NCBI GenBank assembly: GCA_019313725.1
Contig: JAFDAT010000337.1
Location: forward strand, 1-8,301
Direction: 5' to 3'
Length of the DNA: 8,301 nucleotides
Source: Deltaproteobacteria bacterium
GTDB lineage: Bacteria > Desulfobacterota > Desulfobacteria > Desulfobacterales > B30-G6
Positions within the stretch are counted from its first letter, which is position 1. Each line of letters opens with the position of its first letter. Shown piece after piece: positions 1 to 5,916 of this stretch. A program made the translations under genes and the position numbers. The notes beneath the pieces were generated by a model that was not told the DNA's origin, did not search any database, and worked only from the letters and a program-made list of their open reading frames with translations.

Positions 1-186
1 CATATCGTGCTCAAGGCCAGTCCCCTGAACGAACTCATGGATGACGTCCTCGAATTTGCCCACAGCCTCAAAAAGGAAAGAAAAATCATCCGGGAAATGA
101 AACTGCGGTTGAATAGCGAAATCGTCCGGATCATGGATGTCGAAGACGTGTCCTATATTGAATCCGGGCAGTTCAATATATCATAA
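1..186 (+). CDS. 3' end of an unidentified protein, possibly a response-regulator receiver domain
   Basis: An open frame runs from the first base to TAA at 184-186 and gives 61 residues; the start lies outside the window. The visible part begins HIVLKASPLNELMDDVLEFA and continues as a charged helical stretch (KKERKIIREMKLRLNSE), ending in SGQFNIS. The opening resembles the last strand and helix of a CheY-like receiver domain, where a conserved Lys in a (V/L)K(P/S/A) context is followed by an 'xxEL' helix. That reading is inference from a short fragment. The phospho-acceptor Asp, which would decide it, is not in the window. No output domain is seen after the helix, so if it is a receiver it sits at or near the C-terminus. 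It converges on the cyclase gene to its right. Confidence 0.6.
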   Translation, partial: HIVLKASPLNELMDDVLEFAHSLKKERKIIREMKLRLNSEIVRIMDVEDVSYIESGQFNIS

Positions 187-188
187 TA

Positions 189-221
189 CCGTTTTACGAT
201 TTACGTGTTACTTTTTACGTA
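189..221 (+). repeat. Dispersed AT-rich repeat, copy A (CGTTTTAC...TTTACGT type)
   Basis: This block begins three bases after the stop codon at 186. By hand alignment it matches 4529-4561 at 28 of 33 positions. A third, inverted copy lies at 4628-4650. The shared core is CGTTTTA, two to three variable bases, then TTTACGT. All three copies are strictly intergenic, which suggests a dispersed non-coding repeat family rather than a gene remnant. Confidence 0.6.
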
Positions 222-247
222 AATAGACTGCATGGGCAAATTAGCGA

Positions 248-266
248 CCACCGGCAGAGCCGGGGG
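248..266. terminator. Possible hairpin terminator between convergent genes
   Basis: CCGGC (251-255) and GCCGG (259-263) can pair across an AGA loop. Two further CC/GG pairs (248-249 with 265-266) lie beyond one mismatch. It sits between the convergent stops at 186 and 317, where a bidirectional terminator would be expected. Neither side has a clear run of T, so intrinsic termination is not established. Confidence 0.3.
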
Positions 267-316
267 TATGAGGAAGGATAGCGTCTATTTTGCCATGTTG
301 TTTACCCTGCGGGCGT

Positions 317-1765
317 CTACTCGACAACCATCTTTTCCCGCCGGTTGACCGTAAAGGTGATCGTAGCCTTGCCGTTGGATGTTTCGGCGACCTTCAGCGA
401 TGCAGGATTCAGGGCCAGGTTGACCGACAGACGTCCTGTTTTATCGATGTTGTCCAGGGGAACTTTTTCGGTGTAAATGGTGCTTATATGCTCCAGCACC
501 TTGCTGCCGCCGATCACGGAAACTATTTCAGGTTCCACCTTAGCGGATTCGAGGATCAAGTGTTCCGCCAGTTTCCCGACCCAGTCGATCTGAACAGGCA
601 GCTCCTTTTTGACGGGAATGTCCAGGTTCACATCCACGACCTGCGGTTCCACCTTTTTTAAAATGACGCCGGGCGGCAGGAAGATATTGTCCTGGGTGAT
701 CGTAAACGAGTTGAGACCGACAACGGCCTTGCCCAGGCTGATCCTGACCTTCACCTGGTCGGGCTTGACCGATCGCAACAAAGCACCGGACCCGCTCAGG
801 TGTACTTTCACGGCATTGAGTGATGAACTCAGAAGTTCCATGCCCGGATTCCTGTTCTGGTACTCGATGGGGACTTCCAGGGAAACCAGGGTCTCCATCC
901 CTCTTGAAAAACTGAACCATATGCCGGTCACACACACCACCAGGATGACGGCAGCAAAACCGAGCTTTAAGTTCTCTTCCTGCCTGGCGCCCTTTTCGCC
1001 CGTTGACACCCCGCTGTGTTCCCGCAGGATATTTTGAAGTTCCAGGTTGTCTTTGATCTCAGCGATTTCACCATTTTTTGCGACCATCACATGGCCGGTT
1101 TCTTCGGACACGATAATGATCAACGCATCTGTTTTTTCGGAAAGGCCCAGACCGGCCCGGTGCCGGGTTCCATAAGATGAAGGCAGGTCGCTGCTTCGGG
1201 ACAGGGGCAGGATGGCCCCGACCTCTTCAATTCGTTTTCCGCTGATAACGGCCGCCCCGTCGTGGGCCGGATTGTCCGGCCAGAACACACTTAAAATCAT
1301 CTCCTTGGAAAGGATGCCCCGCCAGGGAATGCCTCCCCGGATGACCTCCTGGAGATCATCCTTGGCCGGCAGCACAAGCAGCGCCCCAATCTTTTTCTGG
1401 GCCAGCGCATACACACTGCTGATGATGGTCTCTTCGGGGGTCAGAAAGGCTTTATGCGAAACTCCCCAAAAGATGGCCCCGATATCCTTGGCCTGCAGGA
1501 CGTTTTTAATTTCATTCCGGAACACGATGATGATGATAATGGCGGCAAACGCTATGATGCCCTGCATGGCCCACGACGTCACGATCAAACCCAGGTAGGC
1601 GGCAATACGCTGAAATACCCAGAGAAACCCGATACCGGTGATCACCCGGAATACATAAGTTCCCCGAAAAAGAACGTACAGGCGAAAAAGAAAATAGCTG
1701 ACCACCAGGATATCGATCACATCCCGCCACCCGATAGACGTAAGTTGTGAAAAAAATGCACTCAT
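317..1765 (-). CDS. cdaA: Membrane diadenylate cyclase (CdaA/DacA type) fused to YbbR domains
   Basis: This 482-residue protein makes c-di-AMP from two ATP, a role assigned from its DAC (DisA_N) domain. Three membrane helices lie at about residues 14-32, 38-60 and 63-82, the CdaA arrangement. The cyclase domain (about 85-245) keeps both catalytic motifs: DGA at 169-171 and RHR at 201-203 within GTRHRAGLGLSE. A fourth hydrophobic helix (about 267-287) follows. After it come about 190 residues resembling two YbbR repeats (about 291-382 and 386-475; each ends in a hydrophobic 'VDVNLDIPV' or 'ATITFTV' strand). In Firmicutes these two parts are separate proteins, CdaA and its regulator CdaR/YbbR. 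Here the order predicts a cytoplasmic cyclase and periplasmic YbbR domains in one chain. ATG at 1765 follows the DUF2914 stop by 6 nt, so it is probably the last gene of a three-gene operon. The usual partner glmM is not next to it. The cyclase assignment is strong; the number of YbbR repeats is my estimate. Confidence 0.93.
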   Translation of the reverse strand: MSAFFSQLTSIGWRDVIDILVVSYFLFRLYVLFRGTYVFRVITGIGFLWVFQRIAAYLGLIVTSWAMQGIIAFAAIIIIIVFRNEIKNVLQAKDIGAIFWGVSHKAFLTPEETIISSVYALAQKKIGALLVLPAKDDLQEVIRGGIPWRGILSKEMILSVFWPDNPAHDGAAVISGKRIEEVGAILPLSRSSDLPSSYGTRHRAGLGLSEKTDALIIIVSEETGHVMVAKNGEIAEIKDNLELQNILREHSGVSTGEKGARQEENLKLGFAAVILVVCVTGIWFSFSRGMETLVSLEVPIEYQNRNPGMELLSSSLNAVKVHLSGSGALLRSVKPDQVKVRISLGKAVVGLNSFTITQDNIFLPPGVILKKVEPQVVDVNLDIPVKKELPVQIDWVGKLAEHLILESAKVEPEIVSVIGGSKVLEHISTIYTEKVPLDNIDKTGRLSVNLALNPASLKVAETSNGKATITFTVNRREKMVVE

Positions 1766-1771
1766 GAATAA

Positions 1772-2215
1772 TTATTCCGTGATGCCGAATTTTATGACTT
1801 TGAGAATCCTGCTGTTGTTGTCCTTGATTTCCACCCGCCATGGCCCCTTGTCCGCCTCTCGCAGTTGAATCGTACTGAATACGGACCATTCAGGCGTTTT
1901 GAGGGACAACCTTCGTGTGGTAATCAATCGGTCTCTCCGGTACCAGCTGTGATAGACAAACATGTTGCGGGGTATGGAATTGAATGACGTAAAGCAGTAC
2001 ACCTTGCCGATGGCGATGGAAAAAACAGCTGCTATATTGTGCGGCTCGTAATCTCTTATCTCCTCGCACATGACGGCCTGGATGATCGCCGGCTTTTTGT
2101 CGGCATCCTTGCTGTCCTGGGCAAACGCTCCAGGCGAACCCGCCGCAAGATACAAAATCCCCAGGCAACCAATAAAAAAATTACCGAGTTTTAAAAATCT
2201 TCTCAAGGTATGCAT
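1772..2215 (-). CDS. Secreted DUF2914 domain protein
   Basis: From ATG at 2215 the protein has 147 residues. A signal peptide is clear: basic MHTLRRFLK, a hydrophobic stretch at about 11-28, and a likely cut after AFA at residue 32. The mature part (about 46-147) resembles DUF2914: an N-terminal 'AVMCEEI' strand, an aromatic middle (VYCFTSF, VYHSWYRRD), and a closing 'GPWRVEIKDNNSRIL' motif with a conserved Trp. The function of DUF2914 is not known to me. The frame could extend upstream to 2317. I chose 2215 because AAAGGAG lies just before it, the signal peptide starts there, and the extra residues would lie wholly inside the phosphatase gene. The chosen start still overlaps that gene by 35 nt, which suggests translational coupling. 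The SD-to-start gap is short (3 nt). The next gene, the cyclase, begins 6 nt after this stop. Location outside the inner membrane is predicted from the signal peptide. Confidence 0.82.
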   Translation of the reverse strand: MHTLRRFLKLGNFFIGCLGILYLAAGSPGAFAQDSKDADKKPAIIQAVMCEEIRDYEPHNIAAVFSIAIGKVYCFTSFNSIPRNMFVYHSWYRRDRLITTRRLSLKTPEWSVFSTIQLREADKGPWRVEIKDNNSRILKVIKFGITE

Positions 2216-2663
2216 ATACTCCTTTGACACAGCTGTCGATAATGGCGGCCGAAGCTTCATAGGACGCGACGGGCGCACCCATTGGGTCGGGCACATCATG
2301 GCGGTCCCCGTCCGCACTAAACTCGGTCAATAATCGTGCCCGGGCAGGGCTGAACAGCGATTTCATTTTAATTAATTTAAGATGAAATGTTTCCATCGCC
2401 AGGACCAGGTCGGACGACCTGACCAGCGTGCCGCTCAATTGTCTGGCATGGTGGCCGCTGATATCAACGCCAATTGCCTGCATGACCTCTATGGCATGCG
2501 GCTGGGCCTGGTTGCCGTGGAGTGCGTGGGTACCCGCCGACGAGATCGCCACACGGCCGACCAGACCGGCAGGCAGGCTATTTATTAACATCCCCTCGGC
2601 CATGGGGCTCCTACAGATATTGCCCGTACAGACGACCAGTATGTTGTAGGTATCATCCGGCAT
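2181..2663 (-). CDS. Low-molecular-weight protein tyrosine phosphatase
   Basis: This 160-residue protein fits the LMW-PTP family, usually about 150-160 residues. The phosphate-binding loop is C12-TGNIC-R18-S19 (CX5RS) near the N-terminus. The general-acid Asp is in DVPDPMG (D126-P127). Residue 16, the fourth X of the loop, is Ile. In the related arginine phosphatase YwlE a Thr at this place sets phospho-arginine specificity, so Ile favours phosphotyrosine; that is inference from family knowledge. ATG at 2663 is chosen because it begins right before the conserved ILVVCTGN strand. A longer frame to 2756 exists, but its extra residues are encoded by a GAACATC heptamer repeat. No strong SD is visible. 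It is the first gene of the minus-strand operon with the DUF2914 protein and the cyclase. No tyrosine kinase (Wzc/BY type) is in the window, so its substrate is unknown. Confidence 0.92.
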   Translation of the reverse strand: MPDDTYNILVVCTGNICRSPMAEGMLINSLPAGLVGRVAISSAGTHALHGNQAQPHAIEVMQAIGVDISGHHARQLSGTLVRSSDLVLAMETFHLKLIKMKSLFSPARARLLTEFSADGDRHDVPDPMGAPVASYEASAAIIDSCVKGVYAYLEKIFKTR

Positions 2664-2702
2664 GGCACATATACCCAAAACCCGGCTGAATCGGAAAAAG
2701 AT

Positions 2703-2740
2703 GAACATCGAACATCGAACGTCCAACATCGAACGCCGAA
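2703..2740. repeat. Tandem heptamer repeat (GAACATC type), five units
   Basis: Five head-to-tail heptamers run GAACATC, GAACATC, GAACGTC, CAACATC and GAACGCC, then a partial GAA. The array lies upstream of the phosphatase start, in the leader of that operon. A frame through it on the minus strand would add the peptide RRSMLDVRCSMF to the phosphatase, which is a repeat artefact and not a conserved N-terminus. From memory, similar arrays are scattered in genomes of sulfate-reducing Desulfobacterota. Function unknown. Confidence 0.8.
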
Positions 2741-2874
2741 TAGCCACCAGCAGCATTAGATACTATCTGAATTAAAAGAAAATATCAATCTTCTATAATT
2801 CAACCTGTTCAACTTAAGATTGACTTCATTGCCGAAATATTTCATAATGTCTCACTGACAGGAAAACAGTACGG

Positions 2875-2904
2875 TTGAGTTAACTACCCATTTCAGTGTA
2901 TCCT
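2875..2904 (+). promoter_or_regulatory. Candidate sigma-70-type promoter for the PilZ gene
   Basis: TTGAGT (2875-2880) and TATCCT (2899-2904) are separated by 18 nt, which fits -35 and -10 boxes. Transcription would start near 2911 and leave a leader of about 85 nt before the ATG at 2995. The rest of the intergenic stretch 2664-2994 holds the heptamer repeat and AT-rich sequence, and I see no gene in it. A run of eight T (about 2924-2931) lies in the leader but has no convincing stem before it. The promoter match is by eye only. Confidence 0.35.
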
Positions 2905-2994
2905 ATTTTAAACTTGGGCCGAGTTTTTTTTAGACCGGCATGCCCGATCTGGAAACAGGCGGGTCGGTTCAGGCCAAACGCAAGGAAATTTCAC

Positions 2995-3399
2995 ATGGCT
3001 GACCATGATGAGTATTCAAGCAGCAACAGCATTATCCTCGCGCTGATGGAACGGATCCTCTCGATGAATGATGAACAGAGGCTGGATCTGTTGGGCAAAC
3101 TCGAAGAATTGCCCGCAGAGAACCTCAGCCTGGGGGACCGCGATGGTGTCCGCAAAAACTTTGACAAAAACATCACCTTTTCCGTGCAGGATTGCAGCTA
3201 CAAGGCACTCTGTAAAGATATCAGCAATGGCGGGCTCTTCATTCAGACCGACGAAGTATTTTCAGTGGGCCAGACCGTTGTACTCAGCATCCCCTTCAGC
3301 GACGGCAACCGCGAAATCAAGGTACCGGCCGAAATCGTCAGGGTAAGCCGCCAGGGGATTGGCCTGAGGTTCATGAAAAAGGAGAATGACGACATTTAG
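2995..3399 (+). CDS. PilZ domain protein (c-di-GMP receptor)
   Basis: This 134-residue cytoplasmic protein has an N-terminal helical region (about 12-45) and a C-terminal PilZ domain (about 47-128). Both c-di-GMP binding signatures are present: RxxxR at 49-53 (RDGVR) and DxSxxG at 75-80 (DISNGG), spaced as in the family. It should therefore bind c-di-GMP; the output partner is not visible. ATG at 2995 is preferred over an upstream in-frame ATG at 2896, because AAGGAAA precedes 2995 at good spacing and the extra upstream residues look non-coding and overlap the likely promoter. Its last 14 nt overlap the following M24 gene, so the two are probably co-transcribed. It is divergent from the c-di-AMP cyclase operon. 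Confidence 0.88.
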   Translation: MADHDEYSSSNSIILALMERILSMNDEQRLDLLGKLEELPAENLSLGDRDGVRKNFDKNITFSVQDCSYKALCKDISNGGLFIQTDEVFSVGQTVVLSIPFSDGNREIKVPAEIVRVSRQGIGLRFMKKENDDI

Positions 3400-4470
3400 C
3401 ATCCCTTCCGACGAGATCCAGCAACGACTGCTGAACCTCCAGAAACGACTGCGGTCCAATAACCTGGACGGTGCATTGATCATTCAACGCGTGGATCTGA
3501 TGTACTTTGCCGGTACGGCCCAAAACGGCTGCATGTATGTCCCCGCCCACGGCATCCCCCTTTTGTTTATCAAACGGTCCCATGCCCGGGCCCAAAAAGA
3601 ATCCCCGTTGAAAACCGTGCTGCGTGTTCACTCCATTAAAGCTGTCCCCGCTCTGATCCGCGATATTTCCGGCCACCTGCCTGCAAAACTAGGACTGGAG
3701 CTGGATGTAATGCCGGTCAACCAGTTCAAGTTCATTGGATCGCTTTTTCCAGGATGCAGCCTGGCTGACATCTCCCCATCGATTCTCGAGATCCGCATGA
3801 TCAAATCGGATTGGGATATTGCCCGGATGGAACACACCGCCGACATGTCCGCCGCGACCTTTACCTACATTCGCGAAGTGTTGAAAGAAGGATATACGGA
3901 GATGGAGTTTGCCGGTATGTTCGAAACATTTGCCCGCAGGATAGGGCATGGCGGAAAAATTAGGATAAGGGATTACCAAACCGAGGGCTACCCCTGGCAT
4001 GTTTTGAGCGGAAAAAGCGGCAGCCAGCCCGGTGTGCTCGATTCCCCGGCCAGCGGTCAGGGAACCTCCCTTGCATTTCCGTGCGGTGCAGGGAACAAAC
4101 AGCTGCGTGCCGGAGAGCCCATCATGGTCGATTTTGCCGCTGTACGCAATGGTTTCCACATGGATGAAACCCGTATGTTTGCCATCGATGCCATGCCGAA
4201 AAAGGCCATGCAGGCCTGTGAAGACGCCATAAAAATTCACGACTTCATTCTGGAAAAAGCAGAGCCAGGCATTTCTTCCGGCGAACTCTTCCAACTGGCC
4301 CGGGACCGTGCCGGGGTCCTGGGGTGTGCCGATAGTTTCCTGGGCCCTCACGGAAGCAAGGTCCGCTTCATCGGCCACGGCTCACCGCCGGCATCGAGAG
4401 TGTCTTTGCCGTCACTGCCACCGGATCCCGCCTGATCAGCCGTGTGCCGGTTGAGGTGTTTATTTGTTAG
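3386..4470 (+). pseudogene. M24 family (Xaa-Pro aminopeptidase/dipeptidase-like) gene with internal deletion and frameshift
   Basis: The first 332 codons read as an M24 metallopeptidase: an N-terminal creatinase-like domain (about 10-135, with LDGALIIQRVDLMYFAGT), then the catalytic domain. Metal ligands D249 (IMVDFAA), D260 (HMDETR) and H331 (FIGHG) are present. After GHG the frame turns to SPPASRVSLPSLPPDPA and stops at 4435. In the +2 frame, from about 4381 to TAG at 4468-4470, the sequence reads LTAGIESVFAVTATG then SRLISRVPVEVFIC, a good match to the end of the family (the GIE strand with the last Glu ligand, then VTxTG). Roughly 35-45 residues expected between GHG and GIE, including the Glu of the (I/L)EP motif, are missing. 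A non-multiple-of-three deletion near 4380 explains this. The 349-residue product should be inactive as a peptidase. AAGGAG sits just before the ATG at 3386, which overlaps the PilZ gene by 14 nt. An assembly or sequencing error cannot be excluded. Confidence 0.82.
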
Positions 4471-4528
4471 GGCTAAACTAATGATGGCCCGCTTACACGA
4501 TAATTTACTCCCAGCAGTACTCATATAT

Positions 4529-4561
4529 CCGTTTTAAGATTTACGTATTACATTTTAAGCA
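4529..4561 (+). repeat. Dispersed AT-rich repeat, copy B
   Basis: This block matches copy A (189-221) at 28 of 33 positions and lies in the gap 4471-4716, which holds no gene that I can see. Its core at 4530-4549 is also an inverted match (17 of 20) to copy C at 4631-4650, so a transcript across the region could fold into a stem with a loop of about 80 nt. Confidence 0.6.
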
Positions 4562-4627
4562 CTACATGGTTTTTGATGGCATATAATCAAATGCGTCGAG
4601 TAGAAAATTCAAGATAGTCACCTGAAA

Positions 4628-4650
4628 CGAAAAACGTAAAACATAAAACG
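4628..4650 (-). repeat. Dispersed AT-rich repeat, copy C (inverted)
   Basis: Read on the minus strand this block gives CGTTTTATG then TTTTACGT, the same core as copies A and B in opposite orientation. Together with copy B it brackets 4550-4627, an AT-rich stretch without a coding frame. The arrangement recalls paired REP-like or small MITE-like elements, but no terminal duplications were identified. Confidence 0.5.
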
Positions 4651-4655
4651 ATTCA

Positions 4656-4685
4656 TTGGACATCACCCCGAATCGGTATTACTTT
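4656..4685 (+). promoter_or_regulatory. Weak candidate promoter for the radical SAM gene
   Basis: TTGGAC (4656-4661) could be a -35 box, with TATTAC (4677-4682, 15 nt spacing) or TACTTT (4680-4685, 18 nt spacing) as -10. Neither combination is ideal. The placement immediately upstream of a gene with no near plus-strand neighbour makes some promoter here likely. Confidence 0.25.
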
Positions 4686-4716
4686 ATTGCCCTGAGAAAA
4701 ATCTGGAGGATAAAAA

Positions 4717-5877
4717 ATGTTCGATGCAAATCTCAGTTTTGAGCAGGGCCCCATCCGGCCGCCCAATGAAGCCCGCAGCCTTTTGCTTCGTTTTACGCGC
4801 AATTGCCCCTGGAACCATTGTCAATTCTGCCCGGTGTACAAAGGCAGAAAGTTTTCTTTGCGGCCGGTAGCCGACATCAAGGCCGATATTCAGACAGCCA
4901 GGGACATTGCGGACGACATCCGGGCGCTGTCCGAAAGGCTGGAGCATGACGGTCGGGTCGATGACCATGTCATCTCCCATATCTTCAAAAATGCGGGCTA
5001 CAACGACTGCTACCGCAGCATTGCCGGATGGCTCTATTATGAAACCCACGCCTGCTTTCTTCAGGACGCCGACAACCTGATCATGAAAACGGACGACCTC
5101 GTGGAGGTGTTGACCTTTCTTAGGGAGCGTTTCCCGGACATCACCCGCGTAACCACCTATTCCCGCTCAAAAACGGCTTCCAAAAAATCCGCCGACTCCC
5201 TGAAACGGATACGCGAGGCCGGGCTCGACAGAATCCACATCGGCCTCGAAAGCGGATACGATCCGGTCCTGAAACTCATGAAAAAAGGCACAACCGCGGC
5301 AACCCAGATCGATGCCGGAAAAAAAGTCATGGCCGCGGGCATGGAACTGTCCGAATATGTCATGCCGGGATTGGGGGGACAGGAAATGTGGGAAGGACAC
5401 GCCAGGGAAACGGCGAAGGTTTTAAATCAGATCAACCCCCACTTCATTCGGCTGCGCAGCCTCAGAGTGCCCGAGCGGATCCCCCTGTATGAAAAACTGG
5501 CCAAGGGCGACTTCACGCTTCAGACCGATGACATGCTGGCAAAAGAGATCCGGCTGTTTATCGAAACCTTGGACGGTATCACCAGCACCATTACCAGTGA
5601 TCACATCATGAACCTTCTCGAGGAGGTTTCCGGAAAATTCCCGGAGGACAAGACCACCATGCTCGACGTCATCGAAAAATACCAGAATCTGTCCGACCAG
5701 GACCGGCTGATATACCGCACCGGACGGCGCGGCGGCACCTACCGCTCCACCGACGACCTGCATAACGATCCGGCAACTTATCACAAAATCCAGAACCTGG
5801 TCACGGACATCAGATCCAAAGAAGGCAAGGACGGCCTGGAAAACTTCATCACGGGCCTGGCCGATCGTTATATATAG
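4717..5877 (+). CDS. Radical SAM protein of unknown specific function
   Basis: This 386-residue protein has a radical SAM core from about 20 to 255. The cluster cysteines are C30, C35 and C38 (CPWNHCQFC), giving CX4CX2C instead of the classic CX3CX2C. The flanking 'LLLRFTRNC' and 'FCPVYKGRKFSLRP' are typical of a COG1032-like group I know from anaerobes. Later core landmarks are FLQDADN (114-120), HIGLESGYD (174-182) and VMPGLGG (215-221). The remaining about 130 residues are mostly helical, with a Gly/Arg-rich 'RTGRRGGTYRS' (334-344), and carry no recognised second cluster motif. It should cleave S-adenosylmethionine with a [4Fe-4S] cluster; the substrate cannot be read from the sequence. 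GGAGG lies 7 nt before the ATG. The gene stands alone on its strand and converges on pldA. Confidence 0.88.
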   Translation: MFDANLSFEQGPIRPPNEARSLLLRFTRNCPWNHCQFCPVYKGRKFSLRPVADIKADIQTARDIADDIRALSERLEHDGRVDDHVISHIFKNAGYNDCYRSIAGWLYYETHACFLQDADNLIMKTDDLVEVLTFLRERFPDITRVTTYSRSKTASKKSADSLKRIREAGLDRIHIGLESGYDPVLKLMKKGTTAATQIDAGKKVMAAGMELSEYVMPGLGGQEMWEGHARETAKVLNQINPHFIRLRSLRVPERIPLYEKLAKGDFTLQTDDMLAKEIRLFIETLDGITSTITSDHIMNLLEEVSGKFPEDKTTMLDVIEKYQNLSDQDRLIYRTGRRGGTYRSTDDLHNDPATYHKIQNLVTDIRSKEGKDGLENFITGLADRYI

Positions 5878-5900
5878 GGGTTCATGCAATAATAGCGTTG

Positions 5901-5916
5901 ACCCCATAGTTGGGGT
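5901..5916. terminator. Possible bidirectional hairpin between convergent genes
   Basis: ACCCCA (5901-5906) pairs with TGGGGT (5911-5916) over a 4-nt TAGT loop, in the 38-nt gap between the radical SAM stop and the pldA stop; the last base falls in the pldA stop codon. AT-rich sequence follows on both sides but there is no true T-run, so termination strength is uncertain. Confidence 0.4.

Noticed and set aside
540..935. Second minus-strand frame within the cyclase-YbbR gene
   Set aside because: It is a frame-shifted reading of the YbbR region, low in complexity, with no SD and no motif.
2664..2756. N-terminal extension of the phosphatase to 2756
   Set aside because: The extra residues come from the heptamer repeat and place the P-loop unusually far from the N-terminus. 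LMW-PTPs begin just before the conserved VCTGN strand.
2911..2931. T-run with a preceding CTTGGGCCGAG as an attenuator in the PilZ leader
   Set aside because: The stem has only about three pairs, one of them G-T, so it is too weak to call a terminator.
2896..2994. N-terminal extension of the PilZ protein to 2896
   Set aside because: It would overlap the candidate -10 box, lacks an SD, and gives a Pro/Arg/aromatic mix unlike the family; 2995 has a good SD.
3689..4378. Long minus-strand open frame (229 codons) opposite the M24 gene
   Set aside because: The plus strand here carries clear M24 motifs. The minus-strand translation shows no recognisable domain and is a mirror of the real gene's codon bias.
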